From contig JAUWHM010000129.1 in assembly GCA_030605915.1 (NCBI GenBank), forward strand, positions 1 through 24,916: 24,916 nt of DNA, in the 5' to 3' direction. The first letter of the stretch is position 1. Each line of letters starts with the position of its first letter. The position numbers were made by a program, and so were the translations under genes. The notes under the pieces were generated by a model, which searched no databases, was not told the DNA's origin, and saw only the letters and a program-made list of their open reading frames with translations. Of the stretch, positions 6,931-15,896 are shown one piece after another. Source of the stretch: Nitrospirota bacterium (GTDB taxonomy: Bacteria > NPL-UPA2 > JAGMAN01).

Positions 6931-7991
6931 CTGAAACGATGAAAGGGACAACAACATTTTACAAAGAATTTGTTCGGAGAAAGGGACTTTATATTTTTAT
7001 CTTTTTTGCCATTCTTCTGGTTCTTTTGTTTTTTTCTATTAATTTAGGCGTGGCTAAAATAAAGCTCTGGGATATCTTAGCCATTATTTTTGGCCAGACA
7101 AAACGACCAGCAACGGAGACTATGATGGCTATCCTGGTCAGGATACGGTTGCCACGCATTGTTATGGCTGTTATCGCCGGTATGGGCCTGGCTATAGCAG
7201 GGGCAGCTATGCAGGCGGTGCTTAGAAATCCTTTAGCTTCTTCCTATACCCTTGGGCTTTCTTCAGCGGCGGGTTTTGGAGCAGCCCTGGCGATTGGCCT
7301 GGGTATGGGTGTCTGGGGCGGCAGATATGGCCAATATATTGTTGTAGGTAATGCCTTTTTCTTCAGTATAATCAGCATGTTTTTAGTTTATGGAATTTCC
7401 AGAATCAAGGGTTGCACTCCGGGGACATTAATATTGGCAGGTATAGCTATGAATTATCTATTCGGAGCTCTCATTGCTATTATAAAGTATATAGTTCAAG
7501 ATGAGGTTCTGGCCGGAATAGTCTTCTGGCTTATGGGCGGGCTTAATTTAGCAAGATGGGAGGCGGTTGCTATTGTCTTGCCAATTGTTTTTATTCCTTC
7601 AGCCTTTTTGATTATAAGGTATTCCTGGGATTTGAATGTGATGAGTTCAGGAGACGAGGTGGCTACCAGTCTGGGGGTGCATCCTGAAAGGACAAGGGTT
7701 ATTGTTTTGGTTTTATCCACGCTGATTACCGCTGGCGTCATTGCCTTTACCGGAATAATTGGCTTTGTCTGTCTTGTTGGGCCGCATATAGCCAGAATGC
7801 TCATAGGAAGTGACCATAGATTTTTACTTCCCTTTTCATGTCTTACCGGGGCGGTGCTTCTTCTGGGGGCAGATACTATTGCCAGGACGATAATCCAGCC
7901 TATAGAGATTCCCGTGGGGATAGTGACTGCATTTCTTGGCGTTCCGTTTTTCTTGCACCTTCTCTTAAAGAGCAGGGGATACTGGAAGTGA
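6927..7991 (+). CDS. ABC importer permease, BtuC/FecCD family
   Basis: A 354-residue polytopic membrane protein with about ten hydrophobic segments. Diagnostic FecCD features are RIRLPRIVMAVIAGMGLAIAG near residue 71-91, AVLRNPLASSYTLGLSSAAGFGAALAI, and the cytoplasmic coupling region FTGIIGFVCLVGPHIARML near residue 273. The dimer forms the inner-membrane channel for B12, heme or siderophores and receives substrate from the binding protein encoded just upstream. A GTG start at 6927 overlaps the upstream stop (GTGA); an in-frame ATG twelve bases later is an alternative. The stop overlaps the GTG of the ATPase gene, so importer parts are translationally coupled. The choice between corrinoid, heme and siderophore cannot be made from this protein alone. 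Confidence 0.92.
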   Translation: MTETMKGTTTFYKEFVRRKGLYIFIFFAILLVLLFFSINLGVAKIKLWDILAIIFGQTKRPATETMMAILVRIRLPRIVMAVIAGMGLAIAGAAMQAVLRNPLASSYTLGLSSAAGFGAALAIGLGMGVWGGRYGQYIVVGNAFFFSIISMFLVYGISRIKGCTPGTLILAGIAMNYLFGALIAIIKYIVQDEVLAGIVFWLMGGLNLARWEAVAIVLPIVFIPSAFLIIRYSWDLNVMSSGDEVATSLGVHPERTRVIVLVLSTLITAGVIAFTGIIGFVCLVGPHIARMLIGSDHRFLLPFSCLTGAVLLLGADTIARTIIQPIEIPVGIVTAFLGVPFFLHLLLKSRGYWK

Positions 7992-8767
7992 TTGAAGTTA
8001 AAGGACTTTACTTTAGCTATAAGCGAAAAGAGGTCTTATCCAGCATAGATATCAAGGTCCAAGATGGAGAGATTGTTTCAATCATTGGGCCAAACGGCTC
8101 GGGCAAGACCACACTTTTGCGATGTATCAATAAAATCTTAAAGCTCAAAAAAGGCGAGATTCTTATCGGTGGGCAGGGCTTAGAGCACATTAGTTTGCGC
8201 AAGCTCTCTACACTTCTTGGTTATGTTCCGCAAAGAGAGACAACGTCTTTTCCTTTCACAGTTTTTGAGATCGTTCTTATGGGCAGAAGGCCATATATCA
8301 CCTGGGGGGTTACAGAGTACGATATAGAGGTAGTTTATGAAACACTTCGTATGCTTGATTTGGACAGTTTTTCAAACAGGTTCTTTGATGAATTGAGCGG
8401 CGGCGAAAGGCAAAGAGTTTTGATAGCCAGGGCATTTGCTCAACAGCCGAAGGCGCTTTTGCTTGATGAGCCAACCAACAGTCTGGATTTAAAGCATCAA
8501 CTTGAGGTCTTTGATATTATCAGGGATATCGGAAAGAAAAAAGGAGTTTCTATTATATACGCTATTCACGACCTACATTTAGCGGCTCGGTTTTCAGAAA
8601 GGGTAATTATGCTTAAAAATGGAAGGATTTTTGCCGATGGGGCACCTGAGTCTGTAATTACTGCGGGAAATATCAGGGATGTCTATGGGGTTGAGGCCTA
8701 TACAGATAGTAACGGCGGAAGTTTCCATATTGTTCCCCTGCGGGCGTTAAAAAAGGAGGAAAGATAA
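7988..8767 (+). CDS. ABC importer ATP-binding protein, BtuD/FecE family
   Basis: A 259-residue ATPase when started at the GTG at 7988, which overlaps the permease stop as GTGA. An in-frame start far upstream would add about 50 residues lying entirely in the permease gene and unlike any ABC protein, so I reject it. Walker A is GPNGSGKTT at residues 34-42, the Q-loop region is GYVPQRE, the signature is LSGGERQR, Walker B is LLLDEPT, and the H-loop is AIHDL. The segment LMGRRPYITWGVTEYD is typical of FecE/BtuD/HmuV proteins. It energises import by the permease dimer. Two bases separate its stop from the CobN-like start, and a strong GGAGG site for that gene lies inside its last codons. Confidence 0.92.
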   Translation: MIEVKGLYFSYKRKEVLSSIDIKVQDGEIVSIIGPNGSGKTTLLRCINKILKLKKGEILIGGQGLEHISLRKLSTLLGYVPQRETTSFPFTVFEIVLMGRRPYITWGVTEYDIEVVYETLRMLDLDSFSNRFFDELSGGERQRVLIARAFAQQPKALLLDEPTNSLDLKHQLEVFDIIRDIGKKKGVSIIYAIHDLHLAARFSERVIMLKNGRIFADGAPESVITAGNIRDVYGVEAYTDSNGGSFHIVPLRALKKEER

Positions 8768-8769
8768 CC

Positions 8770-11700
8770 GTGAAGTTAGGAAGCATAATGTGGAGGAGCT
8801 ATTTGCCAATGCTTGTGCAGGCAAGCAAGAATCTGGATTTCCTTGAACTGAAGGCCTATTCTTCAATGGCCTTGAGTGAATCTCCAGAGAAGTTGGATGA
8901 GGTGCTGGAGACGCTGATTCAATGCGATGCTATACTTCTTTATCGCTCAAGTGAGGAGTTCTGGGAAGTGATGGAAAAGAGACTTAGAGATATAGGCAAA
9001 AACGTTCCAATAGTTTGCGTTGGTTATGACCCATCTTACTGGATGCTTTCCACCGTAAGGCCAGAAATAGTGGCAACCGTTAACTCATATATTACCATTA
9101 ATGGTGAGGAGAACTTCACCAATATGCTGCGTTATCTCGGCAAGGAGGTTTGTGGGCTTGAGATGGAGGTAGAAGGACCAAAACCGGTGCCCTGGGAAGG
9201 ATTGTATCATCCAAAGGCAGATGCTATATTTTCCACTGTAGATAAATATCTGGCCTGGTATAAGCCAAAGAATGCACCGACAGTGGGCATTCTCTTTTCC
9301 AGACATTCCTGGGTGAACGATAACTTAGAGGTTGAGGATGCCCTGATTGGAGAATTAGAGAAACTTGGGTTAAATGTTATTCCCGCCTTTTCTTATTCAC
9401 TTAAGGATGAGGAAAGAGGCTGTAAGGGAAGCGGAGAGGTGGTTTGTGAAAATTTCTTGAAAAAAGACGGCACTCCAAGAATAGATACCCTTATAAAGAT
9501 GCAGTTCTTTTTCCTGGGAAGCGACCGAAAGAAGGGATATGAAGGTAACGAGGTTGCGGGGCAGGGAGTCCAGATCCTAAAGCGGCTTAATGTGCCTGTC
9601 CTTTGTCCTTTTAGTTCTTCTTATAAGACAGTGGAGGAATGGAGAGATGACTCTCAGGGTCTAAATAGCAGGTTGATTGGTTTCTCAATTGCTATGCCAG
9701 AATTTGAAGGTGTGATTGAACCATTTATTATTGGTGGGGCAAGTAGCGAGGATGAGGGTTTGGCTCGCAAGGTCCCAATTGAGGAGAGGTGTCAAAAGTT
9801 TGCCCGTCGAATTGCCAACTGGATTCGGCTTGGAAAGAAGCCGGTGAAAGAGAGAAAGGTTGCCTTTATCTTGCATAATAACCCCTGCGCCTCAGTTGAA
9901 GCTACGGTAGGAGGTGGAGCCGGGCTGGATACTCTGGAGAGCGTTGCCCGGATTATGCACCGGGTGAAAGAAGCCGGATATAGTGTTGGACCACCGGCAG
10001 ACGGCAAGGAATTGATAGATACTATTATGGAACGCAAGGCCATCAGCGAATTTCGTTGGACAACGGTTGATGAGATTGTCAAGAAGGGTGGCGTTCTGGC
10101 CCAGGTGAGCAAGGAGGAGTATGAAGAGTGGTTTAAGGGACTATCACCGAAGGTCAAAAAACGGATGTGCGATGCCTGGGGCGAACCGCCGGGGCAGGAG
10201 ATGGATGGTGTGTCTGCGGCTATGGTTTATAATGGCAAAATTCTAATTACAGGTGTTCAATACGGCAATGCAGTGGTCTGTGTCCAACCCAAACGCGGCT
10301 GTGCCGGGCCAAGATGCGACGGTCGTGTTTGTAAGATACTGCACGACCCTGATATTCCGCCGCCTCATCAATATATGGCTACCTACCGGTATTTAGAGCG
10401 TGATTTTGGGGTGGATGTTATTGTTCATGTTGGTACTCATGGCAACCTTGAGTTTTTGCCTGGAAAAGGGGTCGGCCTTTCAGATTGTTGTTATCCAGAT
10501 ATTGCTATTGGCGATATTCCACATTTATATATCTACAATGCTGATAATCCGCCTGAAGGCACAATTGCCAAAAGAAGGAGTTATGCTACTCTGGTTGACC
10601 ATATGCAGACGGTGATGATACAGGGTGGGCTTTATGAAGAGTTGGAAGAGTTAGATAGATTTTTAGGAGAATATGAACAGGTGAAAAATTTAGACCGTTC
10701 AAGAGCTCATGCCTTAGAACATTTGATTATGGAAGCAATAAAGAGGACAGATTTGGATAAGGAAATCAAGCTTGCCGGTGATATGCCCTTTGATGAAATC
10801 ACAAGGCGTGCACACGGGGCCTTATCCAGGACGAGAAATACCCAGATTCAGGATGGATTGCATATCTTTGGCCAATTACCGGAAGGAGAAAAAAGGGTTG
10901 ATTTTGTCAATTCCATCCTCAGGTATGATGCTGGCAACGACATTTCATTACGAAAAACAGTAGCCTCAATGATGGGTATGGATTTGACGGAAATGTTGGC
11001 TGACGGAGGCAAGGTTTGTCCACATCATAAAAGAAGTTATGGTGAGTTACTTGAAGAGGTCAACGGGATTTGCAAGGCATTTATTAGAGAATTCCTGAAT
11101 GGCAATGGTAGAGAAATAAAGAAGATAGCCTGCCAGATGTTAGGCAGTCGTTTGAAAAGGGACGGATTTGTAAAGGAGCTTTTAGAAGTGAGGGAGCGTG
11201 TACTTGAGCTTGTCAGACGAATAGATGAGTCAAGGGAGATAGAATCTTTACTGCAGGGTTTTGATGCTGGCTATATTCCACCCGGCCCTTCGGGCTTAAT
11301 TACGCGGGGAAGAGACGATGTTTTGCCCACAGGAAGAAATTTCTATTCACTCGATCCTTATAGGATACCAACTAAGGCGGCTTGGAACGTAGGACAGAAA
11401 TTGGCTCAAGGCATAATTGAAAAACACCTCAAGGAAGAAGGAAGATATCCTGAAAATGTAGCTATCTACTGGATGGCCGGGGATATTATGTACGCTGACG
11501 GTGAAGGCATGGCGCAGATTATGCACCTTCTTGGAGTTAAACCGGTCTGGCAATCCAATGGTCGTGTAAAGGGGTTTGAAGTTATGCCACTGGAAGAACT
11601 TGACCGGCCAAGGATTGACGTGACTATTCGTGTCTCTGGCATCAGCAGGGATAATTTCCCCAATTGTATTGAGCTTGTTGACGAAGCTATACAGGCGGTA

Positions 11701-12663
11701 GCTTCGTTAAGTGAACCAGAACAGATGAATTTTGTAAGAAAACATGCCCTGGTTCAACTCGCTGAGGTGGGAGAGACACAGAACAATACAGCGAAAGCAG
11801 TACTGCTTCACCGTAAAGAAGCCTGGCGAAATGCTACCTTGCGGGTTTTTGCATCAAAACCGGGCACTTATCAGGCAGGTACTCAATTAGCGGTTTATGC
11901 CTCAGCCTGGAAAGAGGAGAAGGACCTTTCAGACGTGTTTGTCTTTTGGAACGGATATGCCTACGGGAAAGGGATATTTGGCCAGGAGCGGCATAAACAA
12001 CTCGCCGATAATTTAAAAACTGTGGATGTAACTTACAATAAGGTTGTTACTGACGAAAAGGATATGTTTGGTTGCTGCTGTTATTTTGGCACGCACGGTG
12101 GTATGACCGCTGCTGCCAGGTGTATCTCTGGTAAAGAGGTAAAAACTTATTACGGCGACACGCGTGAACCGGAGCATGTTGAGACCAGGGATATGGCTGA
12201 TGAAATCAGGCGTGTGGTTCGCACCAAACTTCTCAACCCCAGGTGGATCGAGGGGATGAAAAGGCATGGATATAAAGGCGCTTCTGATATATCCAAGAGA
12301 GTAGGCAGGGTCTATGGCTGGGAGGCAACCACACAGGAAGTAGATGATTGGATATTCGATGATATTGTTAGAACTTTTGTTTTGGATGAAAAAATGCGTA
12401 AATTTTTCCAGGAAAACAACCCCTGGGCATTAGAGGAGATTGGCAGGAGATTGTTAGAGGCACATCAGAGGGAGCTTTGGGATGCCGACCCAGAAGTTCT
12501 GGAAGGATTGAAAAATGCCTATCTTGAGATTGAAAGCTGGCTTGAAGAAAAGATGGGGGATGTGCAGGGTGATTTTCAAGGCGGCTCAATAGACATTTTA
12601 ACTGCCGAAGATGTTGAAGATTGGGGCAAGAAGATGGAGGAGATAAAGAAGAAATTACATTAA
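8770..12663 (+). CDS. cobN: CobN/ChlH-family metal chelatase large subunit
   Basis: A 1297-residue protein, the usual size for the tetrapyrrole-binding subunit of cobalto- and magnesium-chelatases. It starts at GTG 8770 with AAAGGAGG-type Shine-Dalgarno sequence just upstream. The conserved family core HVGTHGNLEFLPGKGVGLS has His553, His557 and Glu561; an equivalent Glu is important in ChlH. NADNPPEGTIAKRRSYATLVDH follows. The C-terminal block CYFGTHGGMTAAARCISGK and the Asp/Trp-rich tail are CobN-typical. Just before the core lies Cys511-x4-Cys516-x4-Cys521, where aerobic CobN usually reads QPPRGFG without cysteines. With an AAA+/VWA partner, the family inserts Co or Mg into a macrocycle using ATP; the related HmuS is placed in heme-uptake operons. 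No corrin-synthesis genes are nearby, so metal insertion or removal on an imported tetrapyrrole are both open. Confidence 0.9.
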   Translation: MKLGSIMWRSYLPMLVQASKNLDFLELKAYSSMALSESPEKLDEVLETLIQCDAILLYRSSEEFWEVMEKRLRDIGKNVPIVCVGYDPSYWMLSTVRPEIVATVNSYITINGEENFTNMLRYLGKEVCGLEMEVEGPKPVPWEGLYHPKADAIFSTVDKYLAWYKPKNAPTVGILFSRHSWVNDNLEVEDALIGELEKLGLNVIPAFSYSLKDEERGCKGSGEVVCENFLKKDGTPRIDTLIKMQFFFLGSDRKKGYEGNEVAGQGVQILKRLNVPVLCPFSSSYKTVEEWRDDSQGLNSRLIGFSIAMPEFEGVIEPFIIGGASSEDEGLARKVPIEERCQKFARRIANWIRLGKKPVKERKVAFILHNNPCASVEATVGGGAGLDTLESVARIMHRVKEAGYSVGPPADGKELIDTIMERKAISEFRWTTVDEIVKKGGVLAQVSKEEYEEWFKGLSPKVKKRMCDAWGEPPGQEMDGVSAAMVYNGKILITGVQYGNAVVCVQPKRGCAGPRCDGRVCKILHDPDIPPPHQYMATYRYLERDFGVDVIVHVGTHGNLEFLPGKGVGLSDCCYPDIAIGDIPHLYIYNADNPPEGTIAKRRSYATLVDHMQTVMIQGGLYEELEELDRFLGEYEQVKNLDRSRAHALEHLIMEAIKRTDLDKEIKLAGDMPFDEITRRAHGALSRTRNTQIQDGLHIFGQLPEGEKRVDFVNSILRYDAGNDISLRKTVASMMGMDLTEMLADGGKVCPHHKRSYGELLEEVNGICKAFIREFLNGNGREIKKIACQMLGSRLKRDGFVKELLEVRERVLELVRRIDESREIESLLQGFDAGYIPPGPSGLITRGRDDVLPTGRNFYSLDPYRIPTKAAWNVGQKLAQGIIEKHLKEEGRYPENVAIYWMAGDIMYADGEGMAQIMHLLGVKPVWQSNGRVKGFEVMPLEELDRPRIDVTIRVSGISRDNFPNCIELVDEAIQAVASLSEPEQMNFVRKHALVQLAEVGETQNNTAKAVLLHRKEAWRNATLRVFASKPGTYQAGTQLAVYASAWKEEKDLSDVFVFWNGYAYGKGIFGQERHKQLADNLKTVDVTYNKVVTDEKDMFGCCCYFGTHGGMTAAARCISGKEVKTYYGDTREPEHVETRDMADEIRRVVRTKLLNPRWIEGMKRHGYKGASDISKRVGRVYGWEATTQEVDDWIFDDIVRTFVLDEKMRKFFQENNPWALEEIGRRLLEAHQRELWDADPEVLEGLKNAYLEIESWLEEKMGDVQGDFQGGSIDILTAEDVEDWGKKMEEIKKKLH

Positions 12664-12695
12664 GGAACCGCACAGCAAGAATGGAGGAAAGTTAA

Positions 12696-14771
12696 ATGAC
12701 CTGTAGAAGAACAGTATTTCCGTTTACTGCTATTGTTGGTCAGGAGAGGATGAAGAAGGCGCTTGTTTTGAATGCGGTTAATCCGAATTTGGGCGGGGTA
12801 TTAATTCGCGGTCAGAAAGGAACGGCCAAATCTACTGCCGCCAGGGCCCTGGCAAATCTTCTGCCCGAGATTGAGGTGGTTAAAGATTGCCCATTTAATT
12901 GTAATCCCTATCAAAAAGATGAGATGTGCGCTGAATGTATGAAGCGCCGGGAGGCAAGGGAAGAGTTCCCGATAATAAAAAGAAAGATGCACGTAGTAGA
13001 TTTACCCTTAGGTGCTACTGAAGATAGAGTTGTAGGCACGTTAGACATAGAACATGCTATAAAAAAAGGGGAAAAAATCTTTGAGCCAGGAATTTTGGCT
13101 TCTGCACACCGGGGAATTCTTTATGTAGATGAGGTTAACCTTCTTGACGATCACCTGGTGGATGTGCTTTTAGATTCTGCGGCGATGGGCAGGAATTATG
13201 TGGAAAGAGAAGGGGTCTCCTTTACTCACCCGGCGCGTTTTATCCTTGTTGGTACAATGAACCCTGAGGAAGGAGAACTCAGGCCGCAGTTATTAGATAG
13301 ATTCGGCTTATGTGTAGAGGTGGAAGGTATTGCCGATTCTCAGGCACGGGTTGAAGTAGTGCAAAGATGTATCCAATTTGAGAAAGACCCGCATAGCTTT
13401 GAAAAACAGTGGGAAGAAGAAGAAAAAAAACTCTGTCAGCTGATAGTTCAAGCTAAAGCAATATTTCCCAAAGTTACTTATGAGAAAGAGATTTTAAGTC
13501 TTATTGCTCATATTGCTGTAGAAATGGGTGTACATGGCCACCGGGCTGATATATCTATGTTAAAAGTAGCCCAGACCATTGCTGCATATCATCAGAGGAC
13601 CCAGGTTACCGAAGACGATGTAAGGGAAGCAGCAGAACTTGTACTCTCTCACAGAATGAGGCGTAAACCTTTCCAGGAACCAAAGGTAGATAAGGAGAAA
13701 TTAGAGGAATCCATACAGAAATACAAGAAACAGAAGTCAGAAGCCGGAAATCAGAAGTCGGAGAAGAGGGAGCAGAGAACAGACAATAGAGAGCAGAATC
13801 ATCAACAGGATGCCAAACCAAACAGTCAATCAGAGATAACGTTTCAGGCTGGAGACCCTTATCCTGTAAAGAAGATATCCCTTCCTAAAGAGAAAGAAGT
13901 AAAGGCAGGTTCAGGCAGGAGAAGTAAAGCTAAAAGCGAGACAAAATCTGGCCGTTATGTAGGAAGCAAAATCCCCGAGTACCAGAGCATCAGAGTATAC
14001 CCTAATACCCTAATACCCTTATACCCTTACGGGCACAAGCGGGCACAGGCGGGCACAGGTGGGCACAGGCCGGAGCACCAGTTCAGTGACATTGCCTTTG
14101 ACGCAACATTACGAGCCTCTGCTCCATATCAGATACATAGAAATCATAGGGAGGCAGCTGTAGCTATACAACCCCAGGATATTCGCCAGAAAGTCAGAGA
14201 GAAAAAGATAGGCAACACTATTATGTTTGTAGTTGACTCCTCTGGCTCAATGGGAGCAAATAAGAGAATGGCAGAGACAAAAGGGGCAATGCTTTCTCTG
14301 ATTGTTGATGCTTATCAAAAAAGAGATAAAGTGGGTTTAATAGCCTTTAAAGGAGACAAGGCGGAGGTTCTCCTTTCTCCTACATCCAGCGTGGAACTGG
14401 CGAAGAAACAATTGGAAGAGCTCCCTACAGGAGGAAAGACTCCTTTATCAAAAGGATTGTTAAAAGGTTTTGAGGTGCTGCATAATGAATTAAATAAAAA
14501 TAAGAAAATTAAACCCTTGCTTGTGATTATTTCGGACGGAAAAGCGAATGTAAGCATTAATGGAAATTCCAATCCTTTTAATGAGGCAAAACAAATAGCT
14601 GAGGACATAAAAGGCTCAGGAATAAAATCAGTAGTTATAGACACAGAAACAGGGTTTGTCCGCTTGGGAAGATTGCAGGAACTTTCAGAAGCCTTAGGTG
14701 GAAGGTATTATGCTTTAGAAGATATAAAAGCCGAGGCTATTTCGAATCTGGTGAAAGAATCCATAGGGTAA
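12696..14771 (+). CDS. Fused ChlI-ChlD chelatase motor subunit (AAA+ ATPase plus VWA domain)
   Basis: A 691-residue protein joining ChlI-like and ChlD-like parts. The AAA+ domain has FTAIVGQERMKKAL, Walker A GQKGTAKST, a four-cysteine insertion (Cys65, Cys69, Cys78, Cys81) seen in CobN-associated homologues, LPLGATEDRVVGTLD, Walker B ILYVDEVNLL and the arginine region ELRPQLLDRFGL. A hydrophilic linker spans about residues 340-490. The C-terminal VWA domain has the MIDAS motif DSSGSMG starting at Asp514, plus GGKTPLSKGL and the ISDGKAN metal-site residues. It should drive metal insertion or removal by the CobN-like subunit encoded 32 bp upstream. The linker is unusual: it contains GAAGTCAG-type and TACCCTAA/GGGCACAGGC tandem repeats in frame. 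A GGAGG site precedes the ATG. Confidence 0.92.
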   Translation: MTCRRTVFPFTAIVGQERMKKALVLNAVNPNLGGVLIRGQKGTAKSTAARALANLLPEIEVVKDCPFNCNPYQKDEMCAECMKRREAREEFPIIKRKMHVVDLPLGATEDRVVGTLDIEHAIKKGEKIFEPGILASAHRGILYVDEVNLLDDHLVDVLLDSAAMGRNYVEREGVSFTHPARFILVGTMNPEEGELRPQLLDRFGLCVEVEGIADSQARVEVVQRCIQFEKDPHSFEKQWEEEEKKLCQLIVQAKAIFPKVTYEKEILSLIAHIAVEMGVHGHRADISMLKVAQTIAAYHQRTQVTEDDVREAAELVLSHRMRRKPFQEPKVDKEKLEESIQKYKKQKSEAGNQKSEKREQRTDNREQNHQQDAKPNSQSEITFQAGDPYPVKKISLPKEKEVKAGSGRRSKAKSETKSGRYVGSKIPEYQSIRVYPNTLIPLYPYGHKRAQAGTGGHRPEHQFSDIAFDATLRASAPYQIHRNHREAAVAIQPQDIRQKVREKKIGNTIMFVVDSSGSMGANKRMAETKGAMLSLIVDAYQKRDKVGLIAFKGDKAEVLLSPTSSVELAKKQLEELPTGGKTPLSKGLLKGFEVLHNELNKNKKIKPLLVIISDGKANVSINGNSNPFNEAKQIAEDIKGSGIKSVVIDTETGFVRLGRLQELSEALGGRYYALEDIKAEAISNLVKESIG
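13731..13798. repeat. Low-complexity CAGAAGTCAGAAG-type repeat within the ChlID linker
   Basis: Purine-rich near-repeats of CAGAAGTC(A/G)GA, then GAGCAGAGAACAGACAATAGA, fill this stretch of the ChlI-ChlD gene. They encode a run rich in Lys, Gln, Glu, Asn and Arg with no stop. This resembles low-complexity dispersed repeats more than an evolved domain. Confidence 0.55.
13998..14081. repeat. Tandem repeats TACCCTWA x4 and GGGCACARGY x4 within the ChlID linker
   Basis: Four 8-base units TACCCTAA/TACCCTTA (13998-14029) are followed by one base and four 10-base units GGGCACAAGC/GGGCACAGGC/GGGCACAGGT/GGGCACAGGC (14031-14070), then CGGAGCACCAG (14071-14081). They are translated as a Tyr/Pro-rich then Gly/His/Arg-rich linker. 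The same units occur between exbD and tonB at 15889-15944. Confidence 0.85.
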
Positions 14772-14790
14772 ATTTACGGAGGAAGATAAA

Positions 14791-15432
14791 ATGCTTGAAT
14801 TTTTCCTAAAAGGTGGTCCTTTAATGTGGCCGATTTTGTTGTGTTCGGTAATATCTATCACCATTATTTTAGAGCGCCTTTACCATTTCTATCGGGCAAG
14901 GACAAAAATTCCCAATATTTTCGCAAGAGTGAAGAGACTTTTGCAAGAAGGCAAAGCTGACGGGGCATTGAAATTATGTGAAAGCACCTCCGGTCCAATT
15001 GCTCATATCTTAGCCATAGGAATTCACATTCGCAAGAGAAGTTTAGAAGAAAAAGAGAAGATAATTACTCGTGCTGGCTCAAGAGCAGTTCGGGAATTAG
15101 ATAAAAATTTGCGCGGATTAGCGATTATTGGCAATATAACTCCGCTATTAGGCTTATTGGGAACGGTAACGGGTATGATTAAAGCCTTTATGAAGATTCA
15201 AGAATTGGGCGGGAGAGTAGATGCAAGTGTCTTGGCTGGCGGTATCTGGGAAGCACTTATCACTACCGCCGCCGGTTTATCAGTAGCTATCCCAACCATA
15301 ATTTTCTACCATTATTTCGAAGGTCGAGTCGATAATGTAGCCTCTCAGATGAAGGATGTAGCATCGGAACTTTTAGAGATAGAACATATATCAGCTACAA
15401 GCAGGAAAGAAAATGAGAACTATGAAATTTGA
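14791..15432 (+). CDS. exbB: ExbB-like proton-channel protein (MotA/TolQ/ExbB family)
   Basis: A 213-residue inner-membrane protein starting after a clear GGAGG site (TACGGAGGAAGATAAAATG). The N-terminal membrane helix is at about residues 11-29, followed by a cytoplasmic region. The family block ELDKNLRGLAIIGNITPLLGLLGTVTGMIKAF near residues 100-131 and GIWEALITTAAGLSVAIPTIIFYHYF near 151-176 form the two channel helices. ExbB forms a pentamer around ExbD and uses the proton gradient to energise TonB. The TolQ role is a possible alternative by homology, but the downstream ExbD and TonB genes and the receptor upstream favour ExbB. It lies 19 bp after the chelatase gene, probably in the same transcript. 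Confidence 0.9.
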   Translation: MLEFFLKGGPLMWPILLCSVISITIILERLYHFYRARTKIPNIFARVKRLLQEGKADGALKLCESTSGPIAHILAIGIHIRKRSLEEKEKIITRAGSRAVRELDKNLRGLAIIGNITPLLGLLGTVTGMIKAFMKIQELGGRVDASVLAGGIWEALITTAAGLSVAIPTIIFYHYFEGRVDNVASQMKDVASELLEIEHISATSRKENENYEI

Positions 15433-15470
15433 GAACCACAGACTACACACATTAAAATCACAGATTATTA
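15433..15470. repeat. Low-complexity ACCACAGACTACACAC-type repeat in the exbB-exbD gap
   Basis: The 47-bp gap contains AACCACAGACTACACACA and AAAATCACAGATTATT, near-repeats of a CACAGATTA unit. Similar CACAGATTACACAGATT strings are a common dispersed repeat type in bacterial intergenic regions. It overlaps the upstream part of the exbD ribosome-binding region (GGAG at 15471-15474) but not the site itself. Confidence 0.4.
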
Positions 15471-15479
15471 TGGAGTGGT

Positions 15480-15896
15480 ATGGTGGAGTTTGACAGAAGG
15501 GAAAAAGTTCGCACACATTTAAATATTGCTCCTTTAATAGATGTCGTTTTCTTGCTCTTAATCTTCTTTATGCTCTCTTCACACTTTGTTACCCAGCCCG
15601 GGATAAAGATTACATTACCCACTGCTGTTACAGCAAAGTTACACTCAGAAGAAGATATCATTATCTCTATCACTAAAGATAATAATTTGTATCTAAACGA
15701 AGACCAGATTACTTTAGATAGCCTTCTGGATAAACTAAGGATAAAAGTAGGAGAGGCCAGGAAGAAGACTGTAATCATCAAGGCAGATGAGAAGATAGAT
15801 TTGGGCTTGGCGGTAAGGGTTATGGATATTGCCAGGCAGGCAGAAGCAGAAGGATTGGTAATTTCAACCAGAATAGAGTACCAGAACATACCCTAA
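15480..15896 (+). CDS. exbD: ExbD-like biopolymer transport protein
   Basis: A 138-residue protein with one N-terminal membrane helix, NIAPLIDVVFLLLIFFMLS, containing Asp21, the equivalent of the proton-carrying Asp25 of E. coli ExbD. The rest is a periplasmic domain (ISITKDNNLYLNEDQITLDSL, KTVIIKADEKIDLGLAVRVMDIARQAEAEGLVI) of the normal ExbD/TolR fold and length. It works inside the ExbB pentamer to energise TonB. Its last residues and its TAA stop lie in a TACCCTAA repeat unit (15889-15896), so the present C-terminus (QNIP) seems to have been set by repeat insertion. The start ATG at 15480 has GGAG a few bases upstream. Confidence 0.9.
   Translation: MVEFDRREKVRTHLNIAPLIDVVFLLLIFFMLSSHFVTQPGIKITLPTAVTAKLHSEEDIIISITKDNNLYLNEDQITLDSLLDKLRIKVGEARKKTVIIKADEKIDLGLAVRVMDIARQAEAEGLVISTRIEYQNIP

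Noticed and set aside
7838..7987. Upstream extension of the BtuD-like ATPase gene
   Set aside because: It lies wholly inside the permease gene, its translation is unlike ABC proteins, and the GTG at 7988 overlaps the permease stop as in the other junctions.
15458..15889. 143-codon open frame on the minus strand opposite exbD
   Set aside because: It mirrors exbD codon structure and has no features of its own.
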